Part shown: positions 16,518-27,188 of the stretch, piece after piece
Layout of the letters: every line of letters starts with the position of its first letter
How positions within the stretch are numbered: the stretch's first letter is position 1
Source: Maritimibacter harenae
GTDB lineage: Bacteria; Pseudomonadota; Alphaproteobacteria; Rhodobacterales; Rhodobacteraceae
Direction of reading: 5' to 3'
NCBI RefSeq assembly: GCF_009882975.1
Contig: NZ_WTUX01000019.1
Coordinates: forward strand, 1 to 64,000
DNA: 64,000 nt
Position numbers and translations under genes: made by a program
Notes under the pieces: model-generated
Database searches by the model: none
The model's input: only the letters and a program-made list of their open reading frames with translations
What the model was told of the DNA's origin: nothing

Positions 16518-16530
16518 GGGAGAGACGACG

Positions 16531-16923
16531 ATGAACGATCCTATCGGCGATATGCTCACCCGTATCCGCAACGCGCAACTGCGCGGCAAGTCGACCGTGT
16601 CCACGCCGGCCTCCAAGCTGCGCGCCTGGGTGCTCGACGTGCTCGCGGACGAAGGCTACATCCGCGGCTACGAAGCCGGGACCGATGTCAACGGTCACCC
16701 GACCCTTGAGATCAGCCTCAAGTACTTCGATGGCACCCCCGTCATTCGCGAACTGCAGCGGGTTTCGACCCCCGGCCGCCGCGTCTACATGGGCGCCAAG
16801 GAGATCCCGCAGGTCCGCCAGGGCCTCGGTGTCTCGATTGTCTCCACGCCGAAAGGCGTCATGTCCGATGCAAACGCTCGCAGCCAGAATGTTGGCGGCG
16901 AAGTGCTTTGCACGGTATTCTAA
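16531..16923 (+). CDS. rpsH: 30S ribosomal protein S8
   Basis: 130 aa, standard length. Binds 16S rRNA helix 21 and, in E. coli, represses its own spc operon. [16 protein letters not shown] start and a [17 protein letters not shown]-terminal region are typical. 13 nt after rpsN, 12 nt before rplF. Confidence 0.98.
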   Translation: MNDPIGDMLTRIRNAQLRGKSTVSTPASKLRAWVLDVLADEGYIRGYEAGTDVNGHPTLEISLKYFDGTPVIRELQRVSTPGRRVYMGAKEIPQVRQGLGVSIVSTPKGVMSDANARSQNVGGEVLCTVF

Positions 16924-16935
16924 GGAGGTCTGGTA

Positions 16936-17469
16936 ATGTCTCGTATTGGCAAACGTCCGGTCGAGCTCCCCTCTGGCGTCACGGCGACGCTGTCGGGCCA
17001 GACCGTTGAGGTGAAGGGGCCGAAGGGCACCCGCACGTTCACCGCCACCGACGATGTCACGATCTCGATCGATGACACGCTCGTGTCGGTCGAGCCGCGC
17101 GGCAAGTCCAAGCGCGCCCGCCAGCAGTGGGGCATGTCGCGCACCATGGTGGCCAACATGGTCCAGGGTGTGACGGACGGCTTCAAGAAAGAGCTGGAAA
17201 TCTCGGGCGTCGGTTACCGCGCCCAGATGCAGGGCAACACGCTCAAGCTCAACCTCGGCTACTCGCACGAGGTCGACTTCGAGGTTCCGGAAGGGGTGAC
17301 CATCACGGCGCCGAAGCCGACCGAAGTCGTCGTCGAGGGCGCCGATCAGCAGCTCGTCGGCCAGGTCGCGGCCAACATCCGCGAATGGCGTGCTCCCGAG
17401 CCCTACAAGGGCAAGGGCATCAAGTACAAAGACGAGTACATCTTCCGCAAGGAAGGCAAGAAGAAGTAA
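16936..17469 (+). CDS. rplF: 50S ribosomal protein L6
   Basis: 177 aa, standard length. Two tandem L6 folds near the factor-binding region. [16 protein letters not shown] start, VEVKGPKG, and the C-terminal signature [21 protein letters not shown] precedes the start. 11 nt to rplR. Confidence 0.98.
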   Translation: MSRIGKRPVELPSGVTATLSGQTVEVKGPKGTRTFTATDDVTISIDDTLVSVEPRGKSKRARQQWGMSRTMVANMVQGVTDGFKKELEISGVGYRAQMQGNTLKLNLGYSHEVDFEVPEGVTITAPKPTEVVVEGADQQLVGQVAANIREWRAPEPYKGKGIKYKDEYIFRKEGKKK

Positions 17470-17480
17470 GGACGCGAACA

Positions 17481-17840
17481 ATGGCAAACAGCAAACGAGA
17501 CCTGTTTCTGAAGCGCCGTCTGCGCGTTCGGAACAAGCAGCGGAAAGTGAACCCCGGCAAGCTTCGCCTGTCGGTTCACCGCTCCAACAAGAACATCAGC
17601 GTCCAGCTGATCGACGACGTGAACGGCCGCACGCTGGCCTCCGCGTCCTCGCTCGACAAGGACCTGGGCCTGTCCGGCAAGAACAACGTGGAGGCCGCCG
17701 CGAAGGTGGGCGCCGCGATTGCCGAGCGCGCCAAGAAGGCCGGTGTGGAAGAGTGCTACTTCGACCGTGGCGGCTTCCTGTTCCACGGCAAGGTGAAAGC
17801 CCTTGCCGAGGCGGCCCGCGAAGGCGGCCTGAAGTTCTGA
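17481..17840 (+). CDS. rplR: 50S ribosomal protein L18
   Basis: 119 aa from the ATG at 17481 ([13 protein letters not shown]). 5S rRNA-binding protein. [17 protein letters not shown], then [16 protein letters not shown] and [17 protein letters not shown] are characteristic. A 113-nt gap with a hairpin separates it from rpsE, more than the usual short spacing. Confidence 0.98.
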   Translation: MANSKRDLFLKRRLRVRNKQRKVNPGKLRLSVHRSNKNISVQLIDDVNGRTLASASSLDKDLGLSGKNNVEAAAKVGAAIAERAKKAGVEECYFDRGGFLFHGKVKALAEAAREGGLKF

Positions 17841-17850
17841 TGACCTTTGA

Positions 17851-17872
17851 GAGGGGCGCTCCGGCGCCCCTC
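17851..17872 (+). promoter_or_regulatory. Hairpin in the rplR-rpsE gap
   Basis: Perfect 9-bp stem GAGGGGCGC/GCGCCCCTC with a 4-nt loop at 17860-17863. No T-tract follows, so it is not a classical terminator. It may be an mRNA processing or stability element. Confidence 0.6.
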
Positions 17873-17953
17873 CGATGATCCGGGGGGCATCGCCCCACCG
17901 AGGATCGAGTTGAACCGGTGCCCGAGCGCACCACCCAAGTGAAGGAATGCCTG

Positions 17954-18529
17954 ATGGCAGAACGTGACAACCGCCGGAATCGCCGCGATCGCGACGAGAC
18001 CCCGGAATTCGCCGATCGCCTTGTCGCGATCAACCGTGTGTCCAAGACCGTGAAGGGTGGTAAGCGCTTCGGCTTCGCCGCTCTCGTCGTCGTGGGCGAC
18101 CAGAAGGGCCGTGTCGGCTTCGGCAAGGGCAAGGCCAAGGAAGTGCCCGAGGCGATCCGCAAGGCCACCGAGGCCGCCAAGCGCAACATGATCCGCGTGC
18201 CGCTGCGCGAGGGCCGGACCCTGCACCACGACATCGACGGGCGCCACGGCGCCGGCCGCGTCGTCCTGCGCACCGCCCCGCAAGGTACCGGGATCATCGC
18301 CGGTGGCCCGATGCGTGCCGTGTTCGAGATGCTCGGCGTCCAGGACGTGGTCGCCAAATCGGTCGGCTCGCAGAACCCCTACAACATGATCCGCGCCACG
18401 CTGAACGGTCTGACCAAGCAGCAGAGCCCGCGCTCGGTTGCCCAGCGTCGCGGCAAGAAAACCGCCGACATCCTGCCGAACCGCGACGAAGCGCCGGCCG
18501 AGTCGAGCCAGGTTGCTGAGGAGGCCTGA
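17954..18529 (+). CDS. rpsE: 30S ribosomal protein S5
   Basis: 191 aa from the ATG at 17954 ([12 protein letters not shown]), with AAGGAA upstream; an in-frame GTG at 17918 is less likely. Acts in translational accuracy and mRNA unwinding. VNRVSK-like [15 protein letters not shown] and [15 protein letters not shown] identify the RNA-binding domain. 5 nt before rpmD. Confidence 0.97.
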   Translation: MAERDNRRNRRDRDETPEFADRLVAINRVSKTVKGGKRFGFAALVVVGDQKGRVGFGKGKAKEVPEAIRKATEAAKRNMIRVPLREGRTLHHDIDGRHGAGRVVLRTAPQGTGIIAGGPMRAVFEMLGVQDVVAKSVGSQNPYNMIRATLNGLTKQQSPRSVAQRRGKKTADILPNRDEAPAESSQVAEEA

Positions 18530-18534
18530 GGAAA

Positions 18535-18723
18535 ATGGCAAAAACCATCGTCGTGAAACAGATCGGTAGCCCGATCCGTCGCCCGGGCATCCAGCGTCAG
18601 ACGCTGATCGGCCTTGGCCTCAACAAGATGAACAAGACCCGCGAGCTCGAGGACACCCCCTCGATCCGCGGCATGGTCGCCAAGATCCCGCACCTCGTGG
18701 AGATCGTGGAAGAGCGCGGCTGA
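18535..18723 (+). CDS. rpmD: 50S ribosomal protein L30
   Basis: 62 aa. Small 23S rRNA-binding protein with [17 protein letters not shown] and [17 protein letters not shown], both typical. It ends its unit: two hairpins and a terminator follow, and rplO, usually next, is 1.3 kb away after an unrelated gene. Confidence 0.97.
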   Translation: MAKTIVVKQIGSPIRRPGIQRQTLIGLGLNKMNKTRELEDTPSIRGMVAKIPHLVEIVEERG

Positions 18724-18758
18724 GACCCACGTGCCGGGCTGAAGCCCGGCCCACGTTG

Positions 18759-18775
18759 GGTGGGTGAAACCCACC
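18759..18775. repeat. GGTGGGT hairpin repeat, copy 2
   Basis: GGTGGGT-GAA-ACCCACC, the same arms as the copy after rplP. It follows a CCGGGCT/AGCCCGG hairpin that begins just after the rpmD stop. Confidence 0.7.
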
Positions 18776-18792
18776 ACGGTTGACAGAATTGG

Positions 18793-18822
18793 CACCCCGG
18801 TCAGAAATGGCCGGGGTGTTTT
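18793..18822 (+). terminator. Terminator after rpmD
   Basis: CACCCCGG(TC) pairs with (GG)CCGGGGTG around AGAAAT, followed by TTTT. Ends the rpmC-rpmD unit. Confidence 0.85.
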
Positions 18823-19004
18823 ACGTGTGCCGGCTTGTCGCCTGCGACCCCGCTCGCGCGTTGAAAGCTGCGCCCTCGGCCCCGGCGCGCGCCTCCCGTC
18901 CGGGCGGACCCTCACCCCATCGTGATCTCTCTGGCCCCTTGTGACTGAACCTTGCGTCAACTCGCGCGTAGTCTTCCTGATTATGCGAAACAGGGAGAGA
19001 CATC

Positions 19005-19793
19005 ATGAAAACGACACGCCGCACGTTCCTCGCCACCGCCGCCGCGAGCGCAGGCGCGGTCACGATCCTGCCCTATGCCGGCATGGCCGCAGCGCACAGC
19101 TCCAACATGTTCCAGACGGATGCGGGCGACATCATCGTGCACCCCGTCTCTCACGCCTCCTTCGTGATGGAGACGCCCAAGGGTGTGATCTACGTCGACC
19201 CGGTCGGCGCCGCCGAAGACTATTCCGATTTCCCGGCCCCCGACCTGATCCTCATCACGCACGAGCACGGCGACCACTACAACGCCGAGGTGCTCACCGC
19301 GCTCATCGGTGGGGAGACGTCGCTCGTCACCAACCCGGCCGTGAACGGCATGCTGCCCGCCGAGATATCGGACGGCGCGGTGTCGATGGCCAATGGCGAC
19401 AGCATGGATTGGAACGGCCTCACGATCGACGCGATCCCGGCCTACAACACGACCGAGGGTCGGCAGAATTTCCACCCCGAGGGCCGCGACAACGGTTACG
19501 TGCTGAGCTTCGACGGCTTCCGGGTCTACATCTCGGGCGACACCGAGGACATCCCGGAGATGCGGGCGCTCGAGAACATCGACCTTGCCTTCATCTGCAT
19601 GAACCTGCCCTTCACGATGGACGCGAGCGCGGCCGCGAGCGCGGTCGAGGAGTTCGGGCCCGCCTACGTCTACCCGTACCACTACCGCGGGCGCGACGGC
19701 GGCACCCAGGACCCCGCCGAGTTCGCCGAAATGGTCGGCGACGCCACCGAAGTGAAAATGGGCGGCTGGTACGGCGAAGGCGAGCTGGGCTGA
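19005..19793 (+). CDS. Metallo-beta-lactamase-fold hydrolase with Tat signal
   Basis: 262 aa. Residues 1-32 carry a twin-arginine signal (TRRTFLATAA, then a hydrophobic stretch ending MAAAHS), so the folded enzyme is probably exported to the periplasm. The MBL metal site HEHGDHYN lies near residue 87, then GRDNGYVLSFDGFRVYISGDTED supplies the bridging Asp and YPYHYRGRDGG the final His. It resembles the UlaG-like/YtkL-type hydrolases; substrate unknown. It is wedged between rpmD and rplO with terminators on both sides. Confidence 0.88.
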   Translation: MKTTRRTFLATAAASAGAVTILPYAGMAAAHSSNMFQTDAGDIIVHPVSHASFVMETPKGVIYVDPVGAAEDYSDFPAPDLILITHEHGDHYNAEVLTALIGGETSLVTNPAVNGMLPAEISDGAVSMANGDSMDWNGLTIDAIPAYNTTEGRQNFHPEGRDNGYVLSFDGFRVYISGDTEDIPEMRALENIDLAFICMNLPFTMDASAAASAVEEFGPAYVYPYHYRGRDGGTQDPAEFAEMVGDATEVKMGGWYGEGELG

Positions 19794-19878
19794 CGCCCAC
19801 CCCCTCCCGGGTGCACAGCGCACCGCCTGAGCGTCGCGTATCCCGCTGACCATCGGGGCGCGCGACACGATGCCGCTC

Positions 19879-19908
19879 CAAGCCCCGGCTCCCGGCCGGG
19901 GCTTGTTT
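19879..19908 (+). terminator. Terminator after the MBL-fold gene
   Basis: 10-bp perfect stem CAAGCCCCGG/CCGGGGCTTG with a 7-nt loop (19889-19895), followed by TTT. Confidence 0.85.
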
Positions 19909-20028
19909 CATGTTGAGGGACCGTCTATACGCGCCCGGTGGCCCGCGATGGGTCACGACTCACATCAAGACACGCCGTGGTTGGCCCGATTTCGCTTCGG
20001 GGGTCACATCCGGCACAGGAGAAGCGAT

Positions 20029-20490
20029 ATGAAACTCAATGAACTCCGGGACAATCCCGGTGCCGCCAAGAAACGTATGCGCGTGGGCCGTGGCCCCGGT
20101 TCCGGCAAGGGCAAGACCGCCGGCCGTGGTATCAAAGGCCAGAAGTCGCGTTCCGGTGTGGCCATCGCCGGCTACGAAGGCGGCCAGATGCCCCTCTACC
20201 AGCGTCTTCCCAAGCGTGGCTTCAACAAGCCGAACCGCAAGAAGTACGCTGTCGTGAACCTGGGCATCATCCAGAAATTCATCGATGCCAAGAAGCTGTC
20301 CGGTGACATCACCGAGGACGCGCTGGTCGAAGCCGGCGTCGTGCGCCGCAAGCTCGACGGTGTCCGCGTTCTCGCCAAGGGCGACTTCTCGGCCAAGGCG
20401 AACATCACCGTGACCGGCGCCTCCAAGTCGGCCATCGAAGCGGTCGAAAAGGCCGGCGGCAAGCTGACCACGGCGGCCGCGGCGGAGTAA
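20029..20490 (+). CDS. rplO: 50S ribosomal protein L15
   Basis: 153 aa from the ATG at 20029 ([12 protein letters not shown]), with AGGAGAAG upstream. Late-assembling 23S rRNA-binding protein. [20 protein letters not shown] and [24 protein letters not shown] are characteristic. A frame open to 19870 upstream is not supported. A terminator lies between it and secY. Confidence 0.97.
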   Translation: MKLNELRDNPGAAKKRMRVGRGPGSGKGKTAGRGIKGQKSRSGVAIAGYEGGQMPLYQRLPKRGFNKPNRKKYAVVNLGIIQKFIDAKKLSGDITEDALVEAGVVRRKLDGVRVLAKGDFSAKANITVTGASKSAIEAVEKAGGKLTTAAAAE

Positions 20491-20499
20491 CGCTTGTTC

Positions 20500-20575
20500 G
20501 GCGCAGCCTTGCGCCTTAGATAAGCGTCGGACCTTAGCGCCGCCGAAGCCGGGGAACGGTTCGGCGGCGTTTCTC
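20500..20575 (+). terminator. Double hairpin terminator after rplO
   Basis: A small hairpin, GGCGCA-GCCT-TGCGCC at 20500-20515, then a 10-bp perfect stem CGCCGCCGAA/TTCGGCGGCG (20538-20547 with 20560-20569) followed by TTTCTC. It sits only about 15 nt before secY, so it probably lowers rather than abolishes readthrough into secY. Confidence 0.8.
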
Positions 20576-20590
20576 TGAACAGGGGGCCTT

Positions 20591-21963
<1,373 letters not shown>

Positions 21964-21967
<4 letters not shown>

Positions 21968-22605
21968 ATATCATTCTTCTTGGACCGCCTGGAGCCGGCA
22001 AGGGCACCCAGGCGCGAAAACTCGTGGAAGAACGCAACATGATCCAGCTGTCGACGGGCGACATGCTGCGCGAGGCGCGTTCCTCGGGGACCGAGATGGG
22101 CAACAAGGTTGCCGCGATCATGGACGCCGGCGAGCTCGTGACCGACGAGATCGTCATCGGCCTGATCGAGGAGAAGCTCGAGGGCGACAATGCCGGCGGG
22201 TTCATCTTCGACGGCTTTCCGCGCACGCTGGGCCAGGCCGACGCGCTGGGTGACCTGCTCAAGAAGCACGGCGCGCAACTGGATGCCGTGATCGAGATGA
22301 AGGTCGACGACGACGCGCTGGTGGAGCGCATCACCGCGCGCTCGACCTGCGCCAACTGCGGTGAGGTCTACAACGACATCACCAAGCCGATCCCCGAAGA
22401 CGGCAAGTGCACCAACTGTGGCGGGACCGAGTTCAAGCGCCGGGCCGACGACAACGAGGAAAGCCTGCGCACCCGCCTGATGGAATACTACAAGAAGACC
22501 TCGCCGCTCATCGGCTACTATTACGCCAAGGGCGACCTCAGCACCGTGGACGGGCTGGGCGAGATCGACGCGGTCGCGAAAGAAATCAACGCCGTTCTGG
22601 GCTGA
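21964..22605 (+). CDS. adk: Adenylate kinase (zinc-lid type)
   Basis: 213 aa. Converts ATP + AMP to two ADP in the cytosol. P-loop [10 protein letters not shown] at residues 7-16, AMP-binding STGDMLR and [10 protein letters not shown]. The lid carries two CXXC-type pairs (CANCGEVY and CTNCGGTEF) that would bind a structural zinc, a long-lid form. Translationally coupled to secY by the ATGA overlap, the usual arrangement. A terminator follows. Confidence 0.98.
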
Positions 22606-22626
22606 CCTGACCGGCACGGATTTGTA

Positions 22627-22664
22627 GGGCCCGGCGCATCCCTTTGCGCCGGGCCCTGTCTTTT
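22627..22664 (+). terminator. Terminator after adk
   Basis: 12-bp perfect stem GGGCCCGGCGCA/TGCGCCGGGCCC with a 6-nt loop, followed by TGTCTTTT. Ends the secY-adk unit. The ~250 bp from here to rpsM hold the next promoter and no gene. Confidence 0.9.
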
Positions 22665-22734
22665 CGACAGCGGGGCAGGGCGGCCCTCTCCGGCGGTGCA
22701 ATTCTCCAATGAACCCGCATGCTTGCCCCGGCCC

Positions 22735-22763
22735 TTGACGTGGCGGAGAATCCCTCGTAAAGC
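22735..22763 (+). promoter_or_regulatory. Candidate promoter of the rpsM (alpha) operon
   Basis: TTGACG (22735-22740), 17 bp, then TAAAGC (22758-22763). It lies between the adk terminator and rpsM and predicts a leader of about 145 nt. The -10 is only a partial match. Confidence 0.4.
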
Positions 22764-22917
22764 ACCGCATCCCGATACGGGAATCGGTAGCACGGGGTCG
22801 CACCTCGACAGCCACCAGACCAGAGATTCAGCTGCGGCCCGCAGGGATGACCCCGGCGGGCTTACGTTGTGAAAAAAGGACCTGGCGCTACGGGTCCGCA
22901 ACGAAAGGATATAGACC

Positions 22918-23286
22918 TTGGCACGTATTGCCGGCGTGAACATCCCGACGCACAAACGCGTCCCGATCGCCCTCACCTACATCACCGGAATTGGCCATTC
23001 GTCGGCCAAGGACATCTGCGAGGCGACGAACATCGACCAGACCCGCCGGGTCAACGAACTGTCCGACGCCGAAGTGCTCGCCATCCGCGAACACATCGAC
23101 GCGAACTTCACGGTCGAAGGCGACCTGCGCCGCGAAGTGCAGATGAACGTCAAGCGCCTGATGGACCTGGGCTGCTACCGCGGCCTGCGCCATCGTCGCA
23201 ACCTCCCCGTGCGCGGTCAGCGCACGCACACCAATGCGCGCACGCGCAAAGGCCCGGCGAAACCCATCGCTGGCAAGAAGAAATAA
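22918..23286 (+). CDS. rpsM: 30S ribosomal protein S13
   Basis: 122 aa, starting at a TTG (22918) with AAAGGA 8 nt upstream; the translation [15 protein letters not shown] is the standard start and no ATG is available. Located in the 30S head, contacting S19 and the 50S subunit. The C-terminal [18 protein letters not shown] tail contacts the P-site tRNA region. First gene of the alpha operon. Confidence 0.97.
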   Translation: MARIAGVNIPTHKRVPIALTYITGIGHSSAKDICEATNIDQTRRVNELSDAEVLAIREHIDANFTVEGDLRREVQMNVKRLMDLGCYRGLRHRRNLPVRGQRTHTNARTRKGPAKPIAGKKK

Positions 23287-23300
23287 GGGAGGTCTGACCA

Positions 23301-23693
23301 ATGGCACGTGATACCCGTCGCGGAGGCAAGAAGAAGGTCTCCAAGAACATCGCCGCTGGCGTGGCGCATGTGAACAGCTCGTTCAACAACACCAAGATCC
23401 TGATCTCGGACGTGCAGGGCAACGCGATCTCCTGGTCGTCCGCCGGCACCATGGGCTTCAAGGGCTCGCGCAAGTCGACCCCCTACGCCGCCCAGATGGC
23501 CGCGGAAGACGCCGGCAAGAAGGCGCAGGAGCACGGTGTTCGCACGCTGGAAGTCGAAGTGCAGGGCCCCGGTTCGGGCCGTGAATCCGCGCTGCGCGCG
23601 CTGGCTGCCGTCGGCTTCAACATCACGTCGATCCGTGACGTGACGCCGATCGCGCACAACGGCTGCCGTCCGCCGAAGCGCCGCCGCGTCTGA
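23301..23693 (+). CDS. rpsK: 30S ribosomal protein S11
   Basis: 130 aa. 30S platform protein near the Shine-Dalgarno helix. [35 protein letters not shown] and the C-terminal [16 protein letters not shown] are all diagnostic. 14 nt after rpsM. Confidence 0.98.
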   Translation: MARDTRRGGKKKVSKNIAAGVAHVNSSFNNTKILISDVQGNAISWSSAGTMGFKGSRKSTPYAAQMAAEDAGKKAQEHGVRTLEVEVQGPGSGRESALRALAAVGFNITSIRDVTPIAHNGCRPPKRRRV

Positions 23694-23709
23694 TACAGCA
23701 CGTTATTCG

Positions 23710-23747
23710 CTCGGGCCGGGGAATACCCTGGCCCGAGTACGTCATTT
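23710..23747 (+). terminator. Hairpin/attenuator between rpsK and rpoA
   Basis: CTCGGGCC pairs with GGCCCGAG (23710-23717 with 23730-23737), with further GGG/CCC pairing inside, followed by TACGTCATTTTT. Probably a partial terminator that sets the rpoA level relative to rpsM-rpsK. Confidence 0.6.
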
Positions 23748-23805
23748 TTGAACCTCGGGCGTTCTGCCTTTTGGACATGGAGGCAGAACAGGAATGGAGG
23801 GACGC

Positions 23806-24822
23806 ATGATCCACAAAAATTGGGCCGAATTGATCAAGCCGACGCAGCTTGACGTGAAGCCGGGCAATGACCCGTCGCGCCAGGCCACCGTCGTGGCCGA
23901 GCCGCTTGAGCGTGGCTTCGGCCTGACGCTGGGCAACGCGCTGCGCCGCGTTCTGCTGTCGTCGCTGCAAGGCGCGGCCATCACCAGCGTCCAGATCGAC
24001 AACGTGCTGCACGAATTCTCGTCGGTGGCCGGTGTGCGTGAAGACGTGACCGACATCGTCCTGAACCTCAAGGGCGTCGCGATCCGCATGGAAGTCGAAG
24101 GGCCCAAGCGCCTGTCGATCTCCGCCAAGGGTCCGATGGTCGTGACCGCCGGCGACATCTCGGAAAGCGCGGGCATCGAGATCCTGAACAAGGATCACGT
24201 GATCTGCCACCTCGACGACGGCGCCGACCTGTTCATGGAACTGACCGTCAACACCGGCAAGGGCTATGTCTCTGCCGACAAGAACAAGCCGGAAGATGCG
24301 CCGATCGGCCTGATCCCGGTCGACGCGATCTATTCGCCGGTCAAGAAGGTGTCCTACGACGTGCAGCCGACCCGTGAGGGCCAGGTGCTCGACTACGACA
24401 AGCTGACGCTGAAGGTGGAAACCGACGGCTCCATCACCCCGGACGATGCCGTGGCCTTCGCCGCGCGGATCATCCAGGACCAGCTGTCGATCTTCGTGAA
24501 CTTCGAAGAGCCGGAATCGGCGGGCCGCCAGGACGAGGACGACGGGCTGGAATTCAACCCGCTGCTTCTCAAGAAGGTCGACGAGCTCGAGCTTTCGGTG
24601 CGTTCGGCCAACTGCCTGAAGAACGACAACATCGTCTACATCGGCGACCTGATCCAGAAGACCGAAGCCGAGATGCTGCGCACCCCGAACTTCGGCCGCA
24701 AGTCGCTGAACGAGATCAAGGAAGTGCTCTCGGGCATGGGTCTGCACCTCGGCATGGATGTCGAGGAATGGCCGCCGGAGAACATCGAGGATCTCGCCAA
24801 GAAGTTCGAAGACCAGTTCTGA
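23806..24822 (+). CDS. rpoA: RNA polymerase alpha subunit
   Basis: 338 aa from the ATG at 23806 ([12 protein letters not shown]), preceded by GGAGG at 6 nt; an in-frame ATG at 23794 is less well placed. The N-terminal dimerisation domain carries [19 protein letters not shown]. The C-terminal domain, which binds UP elements and activators, carries [14 protein letters not shown], then [14 protein letters not shown] and GLHLGMDV. Standard length. Confidence 0.98.
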   Translation: MIHKNWAELIKPTQLDVKPGNDPSRQATVVAEPLERGFGLTLGNALRRVLLSSLQGAAITSVQIDNVLHEFSSVAGVREDVTDIVLNLKGVAIRMEVEGPKRLSISAKGPMVVTAGDISESAGIEILNKDHVICHLDDGADLFMELTVNTGKGYVSADKNKPEDAPIGLIPVDAIYSPVKKVSYDVQPTREGQVLDYDKLTLKVETDGSITPDDAVAFAARIIQDQLSIFVNFEEPESAGRQDEDDGLEFNPLLLKKVDELELSVRSANCLKNDNIVYIGDLIQKTEAEMLRTPNFGRKSLNEIKEVLSGMGLHLGMDVEEWPPENIEDLAKKFEDQF

Positions 24823-24826
24823 GATC

Positions 24827-24848
24827 GGGGTGGGTGAGAGCCCACCCC
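24827..24848. repeat. GGTGGGT hairpin repeat, copy 3 (variant)
   Basis: GGGGTGGG-TGAGAG-CCCACCCC a few bases after the rpoA stop. It shares the GGTGGG/CCCACC core with the copies after rplP and rpmD. Confidence 0.65.
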
Positions 24849-24957
24849 CTCGCAAATGCCCGGAATGCCGGGGAACAGCAGGGCGATGATGCCCCAAGGA
24901 GAGCGGCCGAAACGCATGGTCGCCGGACAAAGCAAAACCTGAGATAGGAGACACAAA

Positions 24958-25386
24958 ATGCGTCACGCACGTGGTTACCGCCGCCTGAACCGGACCCACG
25001 AACACCGCAAGGCGATGTTCGCGAACATGGCAGGCTCGCTCATCGAGCACGAACAGATCAAGACGACCCTGCCCAAGGCCAAGGAACTGCGCCGGGTGAT
25101 CGAGAAGCTCGTCACCCTCGCCAAGCGCGGTGACCTGCACGCCCGCCGCCAGGCCGCGAGCCAGCTCAAGCAGGACGCCTATGTCGCGAAGCTCTTCGAC
25201 GTGCTCGGCCCCCGCTATGCGGAGCGCAAGGGCGGCTACGTCCGCGTTCTGAAGGCTGGCTTCCGCACCGGCGACATGGCCCCGATGGCGATCATCGAGT
25301 TCGTCGACCGCGACGTCGACGCCAAGGGCGCGGCCGACAAGGCCCGCGTGGCGGCCGAGGAAGAGGCGGCCTTCGCCGAGGAATAA
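24958..25386 (+). CDS. rplQ: 50S ribosomal protein L17
   Basis: 142 aa. Binds 23S rRNA at the back of the 50S subunit. [20 protein letters not shown] start and [20 protein letters not shown] are typical. The last ~20 residues are an acidic Ala/Glu tail ([11 protein letters not shown]) beyond the common core, as in many alphaproteobacteria. Ends the alpha operon. Confidence 0.98.
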   Translation: MRHARGYRRLNRTHEHRKAMFANMAGSLIEHEQIKTTLPKAKELRRVIEKLVTLAKRGDLHARRQAASQLKQDAYVAKLFDVLGPRYAERKGGYVRVLKAGFRTGDMAPMAIIEFVDRDVDAKGAADKARVAAEEEAAFAEE

Positions 25387-25421
25387 GCGATAGAGGTACC
25401 CAAGGGTGCCCATCGACACGA

Positions 25422-25456
25422 AGCCCCGCCCGGCGATGCGCCCGGCGGGGCTTTTT
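25422..25456 (+). terminator. Terminator of the alpha operon
   Basis: 9-bp perfect stem AGCCCCGCC/GGCGGGGCT followed by TTTT. Placed 36 nt after rplQ. Confidence 0.9.
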
Positions 25457-25481
25457 CATTCGAAACCAGCGCGAGACCGGG

Positions 25482-25712
25482 TCAGTTCACGCGCGGCGGG
25501 TTCCCGACAGGGTCGGATTTCAACATGGCCAAGGCGGCTTCGATCAGGTTCGTCCGCGTCTCGTCGTCGCCGGACTCATCCTGTGTCATGTCGAGATGGC
25601 GCGCGAGCGTGCGGCGCTGTTGATCATCCAGCGCGTTCAGCCAGGCAACCAGGTCGTCGTCTTTCTTCAATGCAGCGTTCCCCGTTGTCTGCCGTTTTGT
25701 CCATATTGGCAA
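25482..25712 (-). CDS. Small protein of unknown function
   Basis: 76 aa from a TTG at 25712. Residues 15-65 have the composition of an amphipathic helical protein (DDDLVAWLNALDDQQRRTLARHL, shown here only in part as LVAWLNALDDQQRR, and LIEAALAMLKSDP). No signal peptide or motif. TTGACA lies just upstream on the minus strand (near 25720). It is convergent with rplQ. Coding is plausible from composition, not certain, and the start is weakly supported. Confidence 0.45.
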   Translation of the reverse strand: MPIWTKRQTTGNAALKKDDDLVAWLNALDDQQRRTLARHLDMTQDESGDDETRTNLIEAALAMLKSDPVGNPPRVN

Positions 25713-25846
25713 TACAATCTAGGGTTGTCAAAAAGTCACCGGTATACATGGCGAAATTGTTATTGCCGGGGCGGTTGGCCAGGTCGGCCCTGCGTCCGGC
25801 ACCGGGGGTGCTGGCGGAGCCCGCGCGCGGACCCTAAATTGGGGGC

Positions 25847-27157
25847 ATGACCGATTTGTTCGACAGCGTGACGCCTGAGGCGAAGGGCGGCGGGCCGCGC
25901 CCCCTGGCCGACCGGCTGCGCCCGGCCACCCTGTCCGACGTGATCGGTCAGGAGGCCGTCCTGGGCCCCGACGGGCCGCTCGGCACGATGCTGGCCTCCG
26001 GTTCGCTGGGCTCCCTCATCCTCTGGGGTCCGCCCGGGGTGGGCAAGACCACCATCGCGCGCCTGCTGGCGGACGAGACGGACCTTCATTTCGTGCAGAT
26101 CAGCGCGATCTTCACCGGCGTGCCGGAGCTGCGCAAGGTCTTCGAGGCGGCCAAGATGCGCCGGCAGAACGGCAAGGGCACCCTGCTTTTCGTCGACGAG
26201 ATTCACCGTTTCAACAAGGCCCAGCAGGATGGGTTCCTGCCCCACATGGAGGACGGGACGATCCTGCTCGTGGGGGCCACGACCGAGAACCCGTCCTTCG
26301 AGCTGAACGCGGCTGTCCTGAGCCGGGCGCAGGTCATCACCCTGAAACGGCTCGACGCGACCGACCTGGAGCGGCTGGCGCAACGGGCCGAGCGAGAGCT
26401 CGACCGACCCCTGCCGCTCACCGGAGATGCGCGCGACGCCCTGATCGAGATGGCCGATGGCGATGGCCGCGCGCTTCTCAACCTGATCGAACAGGTGATG
26501 GCATGGCAGGTCGACGGCAAACTCGACCGCGATGCGCTTTCCACCCGGCTCATGCGCCGCGCCGCGCAGTACGACAAGTCGGGCGATGGTCACTACAACC
26601 TGATCTCGGCGCTCCACAAATCCGTCCGCGGCTCCGATCCGGATGCCGCGCTCTACTGGTTCGCGCGGATGCTTGAAGGGGGCGAGGATCCCCGGTTCCT
26701 CGCGCGCCGGCTCACCCGCATGGCGGTGGAGGACATCGGGCTGGCCGATCCGCAGGCCAACGCGATCTGCGTCGATGCCTGGGAGACCTACGAACGCCTG
26801 GGCTCGCCGGAAGGAGAGCTCGCGCTCTCCCAGGCCGTGATCTATCTCGCGCTCGCGCCGAAATCGAACGCGGGCTACGTGGCCTACAAGGCCGCGCGCG
26901 CGCAGGCGCGCGAAACGGGCTCCGCGCCGCCGCCCAAGCACATTCTGAACGCGCCGACCCGGCTCATGAAAGACGAGGGGTATGGCGCGGGCTACCAGTA
27001 CGACCACGACGCCGAGGACGGGTTCTCCGGTCAGGACTACTTCCCCGACGACCTGAAGCGGCCTGTCTACTACGTCCCCGTCGAGCGCGGGTTCGAACGC
27101 GAGCTGAAGAAGCGCGCGGACTTCTTCGCCGGGTTGCGCGCGAAGCGGCAAGGTTGA
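25847..27157 (+). CDS. rarA: Replication-associated recombination protein RarA (MgsA)
   Basis: 436 aa. AAA+ ATPase related to clamp loaders and the eukaryotic WRNIP1, acting at stalled replication forks. PLADRLRPATLSDVIGQE start, Walker A GPPGVGKTT near residue 60, Walker B LLFVDEIHRFNK, sensor GATTENPSFE, and the C-terminal tetramerisation domain with KSVRGSDPDAALYW and EDIGLADP. Full length. crcB follows after 31 nt. Confidence 0.95.
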   Translation: MTDLFDSVTPEAKGGGPRPLADRLRPATLSDVIGQEAVLGPDGPLGTMLASGSLGSLILWGPPGVGKTTIARLLADETDLHFVQISAIFTGVPELRKVFEAAKMRRQNGKGTLLFVDEIHRFNKAQQDGFLPHMEDGTILLVGATTENPSFELNAAVLSRAQVITLKRLDATDLERLAQRAERELDRPLPLTGDARDALIEMADGDGRALLNLIEQVMAWQVDGKLDRDALSTRLMRRAAQYDKSGDGHYNLISALHKSVRGSDPDAALYWFARMLEGGEDPRFLARRLTRMAVEDIGLADPQANAICVDAWETYERLGSPEGELALSQAVIYLALAPKSNAGYVAYKAARAQARETGSAPPPKHILNAPTRLMKDEGYGAGYQYDHDAEDGFSGQDYFPDDLKRPVYYVPVERGFERELKKRADFFAGLRAKRQG

Positions 27158-27188
27158 CTCTGGCGCCGGTCAGGGAGAGAGCAGGGGC

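Noticed and set aside
23623-25419. 598-aa open frame opposite rpoA and rplQ
   Set aside because: Antisense shadow of highly conserved genes; composition and lack of motifs show it is not a protein gene.
27158-27188. Fluoride riboswitch before crcB
   Set aside because: Only 31 nt separate rarA and crcB, too short for the aptamer, and no matching fold was seen.
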